Source: Vibrio sp. D404a
Lineage (GTDB): Bacteria > Pseudomonadota > Gammaproteobacteria > Enterobacterales > Vibrionaceae
Direction of reading: 5' to 3'
DNA length: 64,000 nucleotides
Assembly: GCF_030248535.1 (NCBI RefSeq)
Contig: NZ_JAHGAJ010000007.1
Coordinates: 186,001-250,000, forward strand
Under the pieces are notes generated by a model. That model was not told the origin of the DNA, searched no databases, and saw only the letters and a list, made by a program, of their open reading frames with translations. The translations under genes were made by a program, and so were the position numbers. Shown here piece after piece: positions 30,583-40,704 of the stretch. The stretch's first letter is position 1. Every line of letters starts with the position of its first letter.

Positions 30583-31521
30583 CTAACCGCGCCCATGAGG
30601 TGACTCTAAGTCCAGCTCAGGACCTTTTGGTACCACTTGTGTTGGGTTGATGCCTGTATGGCTGTAGTAATAGTGACGTTTGATGTGGTAGAAATCCGTC
30701 GTCTCTTTAATACCCTTCACTTGATACAGCTCTTTCATGTAGCCATTCAGGTGTGGGTAGTCAGCAATACGTTTTTTATTACATTTGAAGTGCCCTACAT
30801 ACACAGCATCAAAACGAATCAGAGTCGTGAACAAACGCCAATCCGCTTCGGTAATTGTATCTCCAGCTAAGTAACGACTTTTTGCTAGGTGTGCATCGAC
30901 TTTATCTAGAGCAGCAAATAATCCTTCATATGCTTCTTCGTAAGCCTCTTGGGTAGTCGCAAAGCCACAACGGTAAACACCATTGTTGATATTCGGATAA
31001 ATAAAATCATTCCATTCATCGATCGCGTGGCGAAGTGCGGGTGGATAGTAATCGTCGTTATTGCCCGTTAAGTCATTAAATGCAGAGTTAAACATACGAA
31101 TGATCTCTGATGACTCATTACTCACAATAGTATTGGTTTTCTTATCCCAGAGAACAGGAACCGTAACGCGTCCGGTGTATTCAGACTTAGCTTGGGTATA
31201 CATCTGGTGCATGCGGGTATGACCAAACAATGGCTCAGGCAGCCCCATTTGCCAGCCTTCATTCATCATATCAGGACATACGATGGTGACGTCAATATGT
31301 TCAGCCAAGCCTTTAAGCTCTCGGAAAATCAGTGTTCTATGCGCCCATGGGCAGGCTAATGACACATACAGATGATAGCGCCCACTTTCTGGTTGAAATT
31401 CCGCATCAGCACGGTTCTCGACCCAACCACGAAAGCCAGCATCTTCGCGCACAAATTTACCATTGCTCGACTTCGTATCGTACCAAACGTCGTGCCACTC
31501 ACCTTGTATCAACTTACCCAT
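30583..31521 (-). CDS. yqjG: Glutathionyl-hydroquinone reductase (YqjG/ECM4-like)
   Basis: A 312-residue xi-class glutathione transferase. These enzymes reduce glutathionyl-hydroquinones to hydroquinones through a catalytic cysteine, seen here in SLACPWAHRTL near residue 60. RVTVPVLWDKK and SNESSEIIRMFN are the glutathione-site region, and the C-terminal helical domain has LTTLIRFDAVYVGHFKCN. Identity to E. coli YqjG is obvious throughout. The ATG at 31521 is chosen because AAGGGG lies six bases upstream and the N-terminus MGKLIQGEWHD then aligns; the longer frame starts with an unrelated hydrophobic segment. Confidence 0.94.
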   Translation of the reverse strand: MGKLIQGEWHDVWYDTKSSNGKFVREDAGFRGWVENRADAEFQPESGRYHLYVSLACPWAHRTLIFRELKGLAEHIDVTIVCPDMMNEGWQMGLPEPLFGHTRMHQMYTQAKSEYTGRVTVPVLWDKKTNTIVSNESSEIIRMFNSAFNDLTGNNDDYYPPALRHAIDEWNDFIYPNINNGVYRCGFATTQEAYEEAYEGLFAALDKVDAHLAKSRYLAGDTITEADWRLFTTLIRFDAVYVGHFKCNKKRIADYPHLNGYMKELYQVKGIKETTDFYHIKRHYYYSHTGINPTQVVPKGPELDLESPHGRG

Positions 31522-31570
31522 TTTGAACCCCTTCATATCCAAACTTTTTATACCAAACGCAACCAGTATA

Positions 31571-31606
31571 AAAAAAACCAACTTTTTCAAAACTAGAAGA
31601 AGTTGG
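31571..31606 (-). terminator. second terminator after the opp operon
   Basis: On the minus strand CCAACTT and AAGTTGG pair and are followed by eight Ts. It lies in the yqjG upstream region and backs up the terminator at 31644. Confidence 0.65.
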
Positions 31607-31643
31607 CTTAGTTGTTCAAATTATTTGAATAAGCGTCAGACAT

Positions 31644-31676
31644 AAAAAAAGCGTGACTGTTTGACCAGCCACGCTT
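31644..31676 (-). terminator. opp operon terminator
   Basis: On the minus strand AAGCGTG pairs with CACGCTT, with an inner CTG/CAG, followed by a T run, 30 bases after the oppF stop. Confidence 0.87.
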
Positions 31677-31705
31677 AAGCCTGTCACAGGCTGAATTACC
31701 TTCGA

Positions 31706-32698
31706 TTAAACCTGAACATGAAGACAAGATACCGCGTGAACGTCGTTACCTTGAATTCTAGGTTTTGTCTCAGCACACGCCTCTGTCGCTTGAGGACAAC
31801 GAGTACGGAACACACAACCAGATGGTGGGTTGATTGGCGATGGTAAATCACCTTCCAACATTTGGATTGTTTTGCTGCGCTCTAAGCGAGGATCCGGGAT
31901 TGGAACTGCTGACATCAGTGCCTTGGTGTATGGGTGCTTAGGATCAGAGAACAGAGCATCTGACTCACCTAGCTCAACCGCATTACCCAAGTACATTACC
32001 AAGACACGGTCAGAGATGTGCTTAACCACTGACAAATCGTGCGCGATGAATACCAACGAAAGACCTAGTTCTTTTTGTAGCTCTTTCAGAAGGTTAACAA
32101 CTTGAGCTTGGATAGATACGTCTAGTGCTGATACTGGTTCGTCACAGATGATCATCTTAGGCTTCAAGATAAGTGCACGTGCGATACCGATACGCTGACA
32201 CTGACCACCAGAGAACTCGTGCGGGTAACGGTTGATTACGTTTGGTAGTAGACCTACCTTCGCCATCATCTCTTTAACGCGGTCTTTTACTTCTTGCTTA
32301 GAAAGCTCTGGGTAGAACGTCTCTAGTGGCTCAGCAATGATGTCACCTACTGACATACGCGGGTTAAGCGATGCTAGTGGGTCTTGGAAGATCATCTGAA
32401 TCTCTTTACGCGTTTCACGGCGTTGAATTTCTTCCATTTTAGTTAGGTCTTGGCCTAACCACATTACTTCACCGTCAGTTGCCTCAACCAAACCGATGAT
32501 TGCACGAGCGAACGTTGATTTACCACAACCCGACTCACCTACTACGCCCAGCGTCTCACCTTCGTAAAGGTGGATATCAACGCCATCAACCGCTTTAAGG
32601 TTTGAAGGCTTAGCCCAAGGCCATGCAGACTTAGCAGCGATGCTAAAGTGAACCTTAAGGTCTTTAATGTCTAATAGTAACTGTTTATCTACACTCAT
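31706..32698 (-). CDS. oppF: Oligopeptide ABC transporter ATPase OppF
   Basis: One of the two ATPases that power oligopeptide import. The 330-residue protein has Walker A GESGCGKST near residue 61, the signature SGGQCQRIGIARAL, Walker B MIICDEPVSALD, and the peptide-transporter C-terminal zone with PPSGCVFRTRCPQ, where cysteines may bind an Fe-S cluster. The ATG at 32698 overlaps the oppD stop in ATGA, which fixes the start; a TTG 18 bases upstream is unlikely. It is the last gene of oppABCDF. Confidence 0.95.
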   Translation of the reverse strand: MSVDKQLLLDIKDLKVHFSIAAKSAWPWAKPSNLKAVDGVDIHLYEGETLGVVGESGCGKSTFARAIIGLVEATDGEVMWLGQDLTKMEEIQRRETRKEIQMIFQDPLASLNPRMSVGDIIAEPLETFYPELSKQEVKDRVKEMMAKVGLLPNVINRYPHEFSGGQCQRIGIARALILKPKMIICDEPVSALDVSIQAQVVNLLKELQKELGLSLVFIAHDLSVVKHISDRVLVMYLGNAVELGESDALFSDPKHPYTKALMSAVPIPDPRLERSKTIQMLEGDLPSPINPPSGCVFRTRCPQATEACAETKPRIQGNDVHAVSCLHVQV

Positions 32699-33669
32699 TT
32701 TTTCCAAGCCTCCCAATCAGAAAAACATGCACGTTGACGGTCATTTCCGAATGGCGTCAGAATCGGTGCTTCTTGCTTACAACGGTCCATCACACGGTGA
32801 CAGCGGTCTTGGTAAGGACAGCCTGGTGGTAGACGAAGTAAGTTTGGCGGGTTGCCTGGAATAGTTGGCAGAATCTCACCTTCAGTATCAAGACGAGGGA
32901 TCGCTTTCAGTAGGCCTTCCGCGTATGGGTGGCTTGGGTTGTAGAAGATTTCATCTACTGAACCGTATTCCATAGTACGACCTGCGTACATCACAAGTAC
33001 TTTGTCACAAGAACCAGCAACAACACCCAAATCGTGAGTGATCATGATGATTGCCGTATTGAACTCATCTTTCAGTTCGTTCAGCAGTTCCATGATTTGT
33101 GCTTGGATAGTTACATCCAATGCGGTTGTTGGTTCATCAGCGATAAGCAGCTTAGGACGACACAGAAGTGCCATTGCAATCATTACACGCTGACGCATAC
33201 CGCCTGAGAACTCGTGCGGGTACATGGTAATACGCTTACGCGCTTCAGGAATCTTAACCGCTTCAAGCATGCGTACCGACTCTTCGAACGCTTCCGCTTT
33301 ACCCATGCCTTTGTGTAGCATAAGTACTTCCATCAACTGATCACTTACCTTCATGTAAGGGTTAAGCGAAGTCATTGGATCTTGGAAGATCATCGCGATC
33401 TGTTCAGCACGAACTTTATTCAGTTCTTTTTCAGGAAGGTTAAGAATCTCTTTACCTTCGAATTTTGCACTACCAGAGATGATGCCGTTTTTCGCTAGCA
33501 ATCCCATGATAGAGAATACGGTCTGTGATTTACCTGAACCTGACTCACCTACGATACCCAGCGTTTCGCCTTGGTTAAGTGAGAAGTTCAAGTCATTTAC
33601 TGCGGTTACGATACCATCTTGCGTGGTGAATTCGACGCGCAGGTCTTTGACATCTAATAAGCTCATCAT
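32695..33669 (-). CDS. oppD: Oligopeptide ABC transporter ATPase OppD
   Basis: The partner ATPase of OppF. The 324-residue protein has Walker [10 protein letters not shown] near residue 41, the signature [14 protein letters not shown], Walker [13 protein letters not shown], and the C-terminal oligopeptide zone [18 protein letters not shown] with conserved cysteines. The first two codons are both ATG, so the true start could be one codon later. It overlaps oppF by four bases, indicating coupled translation, and lies 50 bases after oppC. Confidence 0.95.
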   Translation of the reverse strand: MMSLLDVKDLRVEFTTQDGIVTAVNDLNFSLNQGETLGIVGESGSGKSQTVFSIMGLLAKNGIISGSAKFEGKEILNLPEKELNKVRAEQIAMIFQDPMTSLNPYMKVSDQLMEVLMLHKGMGKAEAFEESVRMLEAVKIPEARKRITMYPHEFSGGMRQRVMIAMALLCRPKLLIADEPTTALDVTIQAQIMELLNELKDEFNTAIIMITHDLGVVAGSCDKVLVMYAGRTMEYGSVDEIFYNPSHPYAEGLLKAIPRLDTEGEILPTIPGNPPNLLRLPPGCPYQDRCHRVMDRCKQEAPILTPFGNDRQRACFSDWEAWKK

Positions 33670-33719
33670 TGCTTCCTTAATCTTTTATAGCTTTTATATT
33701 TTTATTTGCTATTTAGTTT

Positions 33720-34628
33720 TTATCTGTCTTTTGGATCAAGCGCGTCGCGCAGGCCATCACCTACATAGTTAAAGCAGAACAGCGTAACTACCATGAATGC
33801 TGCAGGGAATGCCAGTTGCCAGATAGCAACTTCCATTGTCTGCGAACCTTCTTGAAGCAGTGCGCCCCAGCTCGTCATAGGCTCTTGAACACCAAGACCA
33901 AGGAAAGATAGGAATGATTCCGTCAGGATCATGCTTGGGATAAGTAGAGTTGAGTAAACCGCTACGATACCCAGTACGTTTGGTACGATGTGACGTGTAA
34001 TGATCTTCCATTTGCTTACACCACATACGTGAGCAGCTTCAATGAACTCTTTACTACGTAGACTCAGCGTTTGGCCACGTACAATACGCGCCATATCAAG
34101 CCAAGCAATCGCACCGATCGCGACGAAGATTAGTACAATGTTACGACCAAAGAATGTTACTAGTACGATAACTAGGAACATGAATGGAACCGCGTACAAG
34201 ATCTCAAGGATACGCATCATTACTCGGTCAGTACGACCGCCAATGAAGCCTGAAGCTGCACCGTAAAGCGTACCAATCAATACCGCTACGAAGGCACCCA
34301 TCACACCAACCATCAACGAGATACGGCCGCCAATGAGAGTACGTACGTAAAGGTCACGACCTAAGCTATCAGTACCAAACCAGTGGTCAGCGTTTGGACC
34401 AACGTGCATTGCATACCAGTCAGTATCGTCATAAGTGTATTGAGCCAGCATTGGTAGGAAGATAACCGCCAATACCATCAATGTTAGAATAAACAGGCTC
34501 ACCATCGCAGCTTTGTTACGCATAAAACGAATACGCGCATCTTGCCACAAACTACGACCTTCAATTTCTAAGTTCTCAGAGAACTTTTCGATCGCTTCTA
34601 AATTTTCTTTTTTCTTCAACATAACCAT
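33720..34628 (-). CDS. oppC: Oligopeptide ABC transporter permease OppC
   Basis: An inner-membrane permease of 302 residues with an N-terminal cytoplasmic segment followed by six predicted helices. The dipeptide/oligopeptide permease features are HWFGTDSLGRDLYVRTLIGG and the EAA loop EAAHVCGVSKWKIITRHIVP, which contacts the ATPases. It forms the channel with OppB. The gene is nine bases after oppB and translation is probably coupled. An ATG at 34622 is an alternative start. Confidence 0.95.
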   Translation of the reverse strand: MVMLKKKENLEAIEKFSENLEIEGRSLWQDARIRFMRNKAAMVSLFILTLMVLAVIFLPMLAQYTYDDTDWYAMHVGPNADHWFGTDSLGRDLYVRTLIGGRISLMVGVMGAFVAVLIGTLYGAASGFIGGRTDRVMMRILEILYAVPFMFLVIVLVTFFGRNIVLIFVAIGAIAWLDMARIVRGQTLSLRSKEFIEAAHVCGVSKWKIITRHIVPNVLGIVAVYSTLLIPSMILTESFLSFLGLGVQEPMTSWGALLQEGSQTMEVAIWQLAFPAAFMVVTLFCFNYVGDGLRDALDPKDR

Positions 34629-34637
34629 GCGTCCCTG

Positions 34638-35558
34638 TTAGTAGCGAATTTTCGGGTCAATAACCGCTAGCAAAATATCAACAATTGCGTTGAATAAGAT
34701 GAATAGGAAACCAATCAAGATGGTTACACCCATTACTAACGAGTAGTCACGGTTAAACGCAGCGTTCACGAACAGCTTACCGATACCTGGTAGGCCGAAG
34801 ATGGTTTCAACAACCACCGAACCTGTGATGATACCTACGAATGCCGGGCCCATGTACGAAACAACAGGCAGCATCGCTGGCTTAAGCGCATGTTTAAGAA
34901 TGATGTAACGGTAACTTAGACCCTTAGCACGAGCGGTACGGATAAAGTTACTGTTAAGAGTTTCGATCATGCTACCACGAGTAATACGAGCGAACGTTGC
35001 AACGTATAGAAGCGACATTGCGATTACAGGCAGAACGAGGTAAATAAAGGTACCACCATGCCAGCCACCAGCTGGGAAGATGTTCCAGTGAAGCGAGAAT
35101 AGGTAAATCAGAGCGGGTGCCAATACAAAGGATGGCATTACAACCCCGAGCATGGCGGTCGACATTATGGTGTAGTCGATCCAGGTATTATGCTTCAAGG
35201 CGGCAATGGTTCCGACCGATACCCCCATAATCAGCGTAAAAATGAAGGCAACGAAACCAACCTTAGCTGAAACAGGTAGTGCTACTGCGATCAGCTCATT
35301 TACGGTGTAATCTTGGTACTTAAACGAAGGACCGAAGTCGCCTTGCAGAATGTTCGTCAAGTATGTTGTGTATTGCTCAAATACTGGTTTATCTAAACCG
35401 TATTTAGCTTCGATGTTCGCCATAACTTCTGGCGGTAATGGACGCTCGCTTGAAAACGGGTTACCCGGTGCGAAACGCATAAGAAAGAAAGATATAGTGA
35501 TCAACACCAACATTGTTGGGATTGCTTCAAATATCCTTTTCATAATGAATTTAAGCAT
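34638..35558 (-). CDS. oppB: Oligopeptide ABC transporter permease OppB
   Basis: The second channel subunit, 306 residues with six predicted membrane helices. The start FEAIPTMLVLITISFFLMRF and PGNPFSSERPLPPEV are hallmarks of OppB/DppB permeases, and RTARAKGLSYRYIILKHALK is the EAA loop that docks to the ATPase. It is separated from oppA by a 118-bp gap with a stable hairpin, which should let the binding protein be made in excess over the membrane subunits. Confidence 0.95.
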   Translation of the reverse strand: MLKFIMKRIFEAIPTMLVLITISFFLMRFAPGNPFSSERPLPPEVMANIEAKYGLDKPVFEQYTTYLTNILQGDFGPSFKYQDYTVNELIAVALPVSAKVGFVAFIFTLIMGVSVGTIAALKHNTWIDYTIMSTAMLGVVMPSFVLAPALIYLFSLHWNIFPAGGWHGGTFIYLVLPVIAMSLLYVATFARITRGSMIETLNSNFIRTARAKGLSYRYIILKHALKPAMLPVVSYMGPAFVGIITGSVVVETIFGLPGIGKLFVNAAFNRDYSLVMGVTILIGFLFILFNAIVDILLAVIDPKIRY

Positions 35559-35596
35559 AAACTCACTCTTTCAGTCTGTGACAATTAAAATTAGAA

Positions 35597-35631
35597 AGAC
35601 GCTACATGCGCGCGCTGCGCATGTAGTGTCT
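35597..35631 (-). other. intercistronic hairpin between oppA and oppB
   Basis: A 15-bp stem (35597-35611 with 35617-35631; one mismatch) with a 5-base loop lies in the oppA-oppB gap. On the transcribed strand it is followed by TTCTAATTTTAA, a broken U tract. It is likely a partial terminator or a 3'-protecting stem for oppA mRNA. Confidence 0.7.
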
Positions 35632-35676
35632 GTATCGTTATATTTTTATATTAACTTTCTAGAATCGAAGCGCAGA

Positions 35677-37308
35677 TTACTGAGCTTTGATGTAGAGGTC
35701 TTTAGAGAAGATTTTCTCTTCCGCGTTTTCAGCTGGGAAACCACCAACTTGCGGAGAAAGTAGACGTGAACGCACGTATTGGTAAATCGGTGCGATTGGC
35801 ATATCGTCAGCCATCATCTTCTCTGCTTCTAGGTAGATAGCTTTACGCTCTTCTTCAGAAGTAGATTTCAGTGCTTTTTCGATAAGAGCATCGTATTCTG
35901 CGTTGCCCCAGTGCTGACCACCTGTTGTGTTCGCACTTACCATTAGAGTTAGGAATGAAGATGCTTCGTTGTAGTCACCACACCAACCAGCACGTGCAAC
36001 TTCAAAGTCACCTTGATCTTTAGAATCTAGGTATGTTTTCCACTCTTGGTTCTCAAGAGTTACTTTAAGACCTAGAGTCTTCTTCCACATAGAACCAAGT
36101 GCTACCGCAATCTTCTTGTGGTTTTCGTTAGTGTTGTATAGAAGAGTGAATTCTAGAGGGTTGCTCTTGCCGTAACCTGCTTCTTCAAGAAGACGTGCAG
36201 CTTCTGCGTTACGCTCTTTCTGAGATAGCTCACCGTAAGCAGCCATTTCTGGATCGAAATTAGCTGTGATTTCAGGAGTTAGGAAGTAAGCTGGTTTTTG
36301 GCCTTGGCCAAGGATAGCACCCGATACGATGTCACGGTCGATAGCGTAAGAGATCGCTTTACGAACACGTACGTCGTTGAATGGTTCTTTCTTCGTGTTG
36401 AAAGAGTAGTAGTAAGTACACAGGCTACCTTCAACAGAAACAGATTCTGCATGCTCTTTCTTCAGACGCTTAAAGTGCTCAGTTGGCAGCGTTGAAGTAA
36501 AGTGGATCTCACCAGATAGGAAACGGTTCATTTCCGCTACTTGGTTTTCGATCGGTAGGAAAGTAACTTTGTTTAGAACAGTCTTGTCATTTTCCCAGTA
36601 GTTCTCGTTACGAACCATCTCTAGACGCTCGTTAACAACCCAGTTGTTTACTTTAAATGCGCCGTTACCAACGAAGTTTTCTGGCTTAGTCCATTGGTCA
36701 CCAAACTTCTCAACTGTTGCTTGGTGTACTGGCTTCATTGTTGTGTGGCCAGTCATCATAACGAAGTATGGAACTGCTGTTTCTAGCTCAACAACAAGAG
36801 TCTTATCGTCTAGTGCTTTAACGCCTAGTTCGCTCTTGTCTTTCTTACCCGCGATGATGTCTTTCGCGTTCACCATCTTCGTGTACTCCATGTACCAAGA
36901 GTATGGTGATGCTGTCGCTGGATCAACGGCACGTTGGAAGCTGTAAACGAAGTCGCCTGCAGTTACAGGATCGCCGTTAGACCATTTTGCGTCGTCGCGT
37001 AGGTGGAAAGTGAAAGTTTTGTTGTCAGATGTTTCCCAGCTTTTTGCTACGCCTGGGATAGTGTTGCCGTCCGCGTCTTGATTCACTAGACCTTCTAGTA
37101 GGTCACGAATTACGTGAGACTCTGGTACACCTTGAGATTTGTGTGGGTCGATTGTAGCAACTTCAGTACCGTTACCACGAACGAGTTCCTGAACCTTTGC
37201 CAATTTTGTACCCGCTGGAACGTCAGCAGCGATTGATGTAGTAGAAGTGGCAGCCACTGCCAGACCAGCACCTAGAAGAAGGGCCTGAGTGATTTTATTC
37301 TTGTACAT
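35677..37308 (-). CDS. oppA: Periplasmic oligopeptide-binding protein OppA
   Basis: A 543-residue SBP_bac_5 family binding protein that captures oligopeptides for the OppBCDF transporter. A Sec signal peptide covers ~1-28 (LLLGAGLAVAATSTTSIAA) with no lipobox, so it is a free periplasmic protein. Family blocks include TIDPHKSQGVPESHVIRDL, GDPVTAGDFVYSFQRAVDP and NVRVRKAISYAIDRD-like NDVRVRKAISYAIDRD. It is the first gene of the operon, followed by a hairpin that probably boosts its relative expression. Confidence 0.95.
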   Translation of the reverse strand: MYKNKITQALLLGAGLAVAATSTTSIAADVPAGTKLAKVQELVRGNGTEVATIDPHKSQGVPESHVIRDLLEGLVNQDADGNTIPGVAKSWETSDNKTFTFHLRDDAKWSNGDPVTAGDFVYSFQRAVDPATASPYSWYMEYTKMVNAKDIIAGKKDKSELGVKALDDKTLVVELETAVPYFVMMTGHTTMKPVHQATVEKFGDQWTKPENFVGNGAFKVNNWVVNERLEMVRNENYWENDKTVLNKVTFLPIENQVAEMNRFLSGEIHFTSTLPTEHFKRLKKEHAESVSVEGSLCTYYYSFNTKKEPFNDVRVRKAISYAIDRDIVSGAILGQGQKPAYFLTPEITANFDPEMAAYGELSQKERNAEAARLLEEAGYGKSNPLEFTLLYNTNENHKKIAVALGSMWKKTLGLKVTLENQEWKTYLDSKDQGDFEVARAGWCGDYNEASSFLTLMVSANTTGGQHWGNAEYDALIEKALKSTSEEERKAIYLEAEKMMADDMPIAPIYQYVRSRLLSPQVGGFPAENAEEKIFSKDLYIKAQ

Positions 37309-37856
37309 GCATAAACTCCAAGTTTTTGTATTGCATCCATGACTTCTTTGCTTGGTTCACTGAACGGTTAGTGATTTAGATTTATTTAGCTCAATTCTTG
37401 AGCATAAAAACCTAAAACCTTACAAAGATTGCGGCACACACTATCAATCATTGAAGTAATTTGCCATAAAGAACTGACAAAAAATCGGATAATTCTCCGA
37501 AATCCTCAATGAATTAGCGATAAACTCTAATAAAAACGTAATTTATAGCTATTTAAATACGATGTATTATTAAAAGCCAGCCGTAAATGTTGATATATCT
37601 GTTTTGATACTTATTTTTAGCATCTTATGCTAGAACAACCCTGACAAATTAACATTATTGACACATGAAATCTAATAGGGCATCACATATCCCCTAAGTT
37701 GCTTACGTTAATTGTGAGGGTTATCACTCTATCAAAAGCAGAACAAATAGCTGGTTAGTCGATCATATCGGCACAACAAATTGTTTTATTCGGTTTATAT
37801 GCTTATTTATTCACACAAACAGCACTCACTTATTGGTTGATTATTCTTCAGGCATA
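37309..37856. other. oppA upstream region
   Basis: About 550 AT-rich bases between the oppA start and the moa terminator. It should contain the oppA promoter and leader. A small stem GCTCAA-GAA-TTGAGC is seen near 37389-37403. I found no credible gene, clear operator or sRNA-like terminated unit. Confidence 0.45.
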
Positions 37857-37884
37857 AAAAAACCGACTCAAAGAGTCGGTTTTC
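37857..37884 (-). terminator. moa operon terminator
   Basis: On the minus strand AACCGACTC pairs with GAGTCGGTT around TTT, followed by a T run, 20 bases after the moaE stop. Confidence 0.9.
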
Positions 37885-37902
37885 AGTTACCCAAATAGGA
37901 GT

Positions 37903-38358
37903 TTATTTTTGCCAGCGCTCGGCTGCTTTCGCATCTGAATCACGAGATTCAACCCAACGAGTCGATTCGGTGGTGCGCTCTTTCTTCCAAAACGGTGCTT
38001 TTGTTTTCAGGTAATCCATCACAAATTCACACGCTTCAAATGCCGCCCCACGGTGAGCACTCGATACACCAACGTACACGATTTGATCACCGATATCGAG
38101 ATCACCCACTCTATGGATAACACGTATCTTTTGAACCGGCCAACGCGCTTCTGCTTGGTCACAGATCTCACTAAGCGACTTTTCTGTCATACCTGGGTAG
38201 TGCTCGAGAGACAAACCGATGACGTTATCGCCCAAGTTCATATCACGAACCTTGCCAACAAATGTGACCACCGCGCCTGCTGAGGTTCCTTGCGAGAGGA
38301 AATCGTATTCGTCAGCGACGGAAAAGTCTTCAGCGGTCACTAATACACGAGAATCCAT
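37903..38358 (-). CDS. moaE: Molybdopterin synthase catalytic subunit MoaE
   Basis: MoaE with MoaD forms molybdopterin synthase, which adds dithiolene sulfurs to cyclic pyranopterin monophosphate. The 151-residue protein has the GAVVTFVGKVRDMN block, YVGVSSAHRGAAFEAC, and the active-site Lys in KAPFWKKE. Length matches E. coli MoaE (150). It is the last gene of the moaABCDE operon, two bases after moaD. Confidence 0.97.
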   Translation of the reverse strand: MDSRVLVTAEDFSVADEYDFLSQGTSAGAVVTFVGKVRDMNLGDNVIGLSLEHYPGMTEKSLSEICDQAEARWPVQKIRVIHRVGDLDIGDQIVYVGVSSAHRGAAFEACEFVMDYLKTKAPFWKKERTTESTRWVESRDSDAKAAERWQK

Positions 38359-38360
38359 GT

Positions 38361-38606
38361 TTACCCTCCCGTTACTGGCGGGAAGAATGCCACTTCATCG
38401 CCATCTTTAACTTCTGTCGTCAATGGTACGATCGATTGATTCAGCGCAGCCAGAAGCTTGCCCTCTTCCAGCGCTATGTCCCACTTACCTTCTTGTTGAA
38501 CAAGATGGCTGCGAATCGCTTCAATGGTGGCAAAGCTTGCATCCACTTCAAGACTATCAACACCCACAAGCTCACGTGTTTGTGCAAAGAATAGAACTGT
38601 AATCAT
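38361..38606 (-). CDS. moaD: Molybdopterin synthase sulfur-carrier subunit MoaD
   Basis: An 81-residue ubiquitin-like sulfur carrier. Its C-terminal Gly-Gly (PPVTGG) is thiocarboxylated and donates sulfur within MoaE. The start overlaps the moaC stop by one base (TAATG), indicating translational coupling. Normal size for the family. Confidence 0.97.
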   Translation of the reverse strand: MITVLFFAQTRELVGVDSLEVDASFATIEAIRSHLVQQEGKWDIALEEGKLLAALNQSIVPLTTEVKDGDEVAFFPPVTGG

Positions 38607-39082
38607 TATTCCGCCTTAAAGTGGCCTGATTTGCCACCCGTTTTTTCTAAAAGGCGTACCTGATCGATCACCATATCTTTCTGTACTGCTTTACACATAT
38701 CGTAGATGGTAAGCGCGGCAACAGAAGCGGCTGTTAGCGCTTCCATCTCAACTCCGGTTTTACCTGCCAGCTTACAGACTGACTCGATACGAACCTTGTT
38801 CTCTTCCACGATAGGCTCAAGCTGAACTTCAACCTTAGATAACAGTAGAGGGTGACAAAGAGGGATAAGATCCCATGTCTTTTTCGCAGCCTGAATTCCA
38901 GCAATACGTGCGGTTGCGAACACATCACCCTTGTGATGGCTGCCCGACATAATCAGCTCAAGCGTTTCTGGTGCCATATGGACGAAAGCTTCTGCTCGTG
39001 CTTCACGCACGGTTTCTGCTTTTGCCGATACATCAACCATGTTAGCTTCGCCCGAAGCGTTAATGTGAGTAAATTGGCTCAT
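38606..39082 (-). CDS. moaC: Cyclic pyranopterin monophosphate synthase MoaC
   Basis: MoaC converts the MoaA product to cyclic pyranopterin monophosphate, the first stable intermediate of molybdenum cofactor synthesis. The 158-residue protein shows [29 protein letters not shown] and the active-site region [20 protein letters not shown]. It is the third gene in the operon, 11 bases after moaB. Confidence 0.97.
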   Translation of the reverse strand: MSQFTHINASGEANMVDVSAKAETVREARAEAFVHMAPETLELIMSGSHHKGDVFATARIAGIQAAKKTWDLIPLCHPLLLSKVEVQLEPIVEENKVRIESVCKLAGKTGVEMEALTAASVAALTIYDMCKAVQKDMVIDQVRLLEKTGGKSGHFKAE

Positions 39083-39093
39083 GAAGACCTTCC

Positions 39094-39606
39094 TTAAACT
39101 GAAAGGTGTGGCATGAAGTTACATGGGCGGTGGCTTGCATCAAGTTGTTGTTTGATGATTTTTGTCCAACCTGTGCGACAAGCGCCTGTTGAGCCCGGCA
39201 TTGCAAAAATCACAGTGTGGTTCGCAAAACCTGCAATCGCGCGAGATTGAATCGTCGATGTGCCGATCTCTTCGTAAGAAACTTGACGGAATAGCTCACC
39301 AAAACCTTCTACTTCTTTATCGAAAAGCGGCTTTAGTGCTTCTGGAGTGCTATCGCGAGAAGTAAATCCTGTACCACCAGTGATCATGATTGCTTGTACT
39401 GTTTCATCCGCAATCCACTTAGAAACGATTGCACGGATTTTGTACATATCATCAATAACGATCTGCTTGTCGACAACATTGTGGCCCGCTTCCTGCGCGT
39501 TTTCCGCTAGGTAGCGACCTGATGTGTCGTTTTCTTCTGTGCGTGTATCTGAAACGGTTAGTACTGCGATGTTTGCAGGTTGGAATTTACTCTCTGCGTG
39601 ACCCAT
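39094..39606 (-). CDS. moaB: Molybdopterin adenylyltransferase-like protein MoaB
   Basis: A 170-residue protein of the MoaB/Mog family. Motifs are [17 protein letters not shown], the [18 protein letters not shown] substrate loop and [15 protein letters not shown]. coli MoaB is structurally like MogA but its activity is not clearly established, so the catalytic role remains inferred. It lies between moaA and moaC in the operon. Confidence 0.95.
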   Translation of the reverse strand: MGHAESKFQPANIAVLTVSDTRTEENDTSGRYLAENAQEAGHNVVDKQIVIDDMYKIRAIVSKWIADETVQAIMITGGTGFTSRDSTPEALKPLFDKEVEGFGELFRQVSYEEIGTSTIQSRAIAGFANHTVIFAMPGSTGACRTGWTKIIKQQLDASHRPCNFMPHLSV

Positions 39607-39695
39607 TTGTTCACCTATTCTATCTATTTCAATGATTATACTGAGTTCACCCAGCTCCTTTGAGCTAGGTGATTAAATTTTGTTGATATGGGAGC

Positions 39696-40685
39696 TTAGC
39701 CGCCAATCGAAGCAAGGTGCGGTGTCATACCGCTATTGCCATCATGGAGGAAATGACTCACTGATTTGGTTTGCAGTTCGGCTTGAATACGAGCGATGAG
39801 CGCATCTTCTTGTTCATCTTGTTGAAGAAGATCACGCAGCTCAACGCCATGGTCGCCAAAGAGACACAAATGAAGCTTGCCTGTTGCCGATACGCGTAGG
39901 CGATTGCAGCTTTCACAGAAGTCTTTCTCATATGGCATGATCAAACCAATCTCACCCTTATAGTCGGGATGAACAAATACCTGTGCAGGGCCGTCGTTAA
40001 CCGCTTTAACTTTCAAAAGCCAACCGTTCGCTATTAGATGGTTTCTAATCGCAACGCCTGATACATGGTGTTTATCAAACAGATCGTCCATTTCGCCGGT
40101 TTGCATCAGCTCAATAAAACGCAGTTGAATAGGTTTGTCTTTGATCCAATTAAGAAATGAAGGCAGCTCTTGGCTGTTGAGATCTTTCATCAGCACGACG
40201 TTGACTTTGATTTGCTCATAGCCAACCTCGAACGCTTTATCGATACCGCGCATTACCTCAGTGAACTTATTCTCACCCGTAATTTGGTGGAACATACGCG
40301 AGTCTAAGCTATCGACGCTGACGTTAATGTGCGTCAGGCCAGCTTCACGCCACTGTGCAACCTGCTTTTCCATACGGTAGCCATTAGTGGTGGTGGCCAC
40401 TTTTTGGATACCCGGAGTATTGGCTACGGTATCAATAATTTCAGTGAAATCTTTACGTAAGCTTGGCTCGCCACCAGTAATACGAATCTTGGAGGTACCA
40501 CAATCTGCAAACGCTTTTACAATGCGTTTGATCTCGGGAACACTCAGAAAAGACGAGTTTTTTTGCCCCGAAGGCTTATAGCCATCAGGTAAGCAATACG
40601 TACATTTAAAGTTACAGACGTCTGTAACCGACAAGCGCAAGTAATAAAACTTGCGATGGAATCTATCTTCGAATTGTTGCGCCAC
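39696..40685 (-). CDS. moaA: GTP 3',8-cyclase MoaA
   Basis: A radical-SAM enzyme that begins molybdenum cofactor synthesis from GTP together with MoaC. The N-terminal cluster motif is CNFKCTYC, and the C-terminal cluster cysteines are in [20 protein letters not shown]. The protein ends in the conserved Gly-Gly needed for activity (ASIGG). The GTG at 40685 (329 residues, equal to E. coli MoaA) is preferred over the upstream TTG at 40700: GGAAAGG lies at proper distance and the N-terminus aligns. A Moco-type leader precedes it. Confidence 0.96.
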   Translation of the reverse strand: MAQQFEDRFHRKFYYLRLSVTDVCNFKCTYCLPDGYKPSGQKNSSFLSVPEIKRIVKAFADCGTSKIRITGGEPSLRKDFTEIIDTVANTPGIQKVATTTNGYRMEKQVAQWREAGLTHINVSVDSLDSRMFHQITGENKFTEVMRGIDKAFEVGYEQIKVNVVLMKDLNSQELPSFLNWIKDKPIQLRFIELMQTGEMDDLFDKHHVSGVAIRNHLIANGWLLKVKAVNDGPAQVFVHPDYKGEIGLIMPYEKDFCESCNRLRVSATGKLHLCLFGDHGVELRDLLQQDEQEDALIARIQAELQTKSVSHFLHDGNSGMTPHLASIGG

Positions 40686-40704
40686 GGAACACCTTTCCAA
40701 ACAC

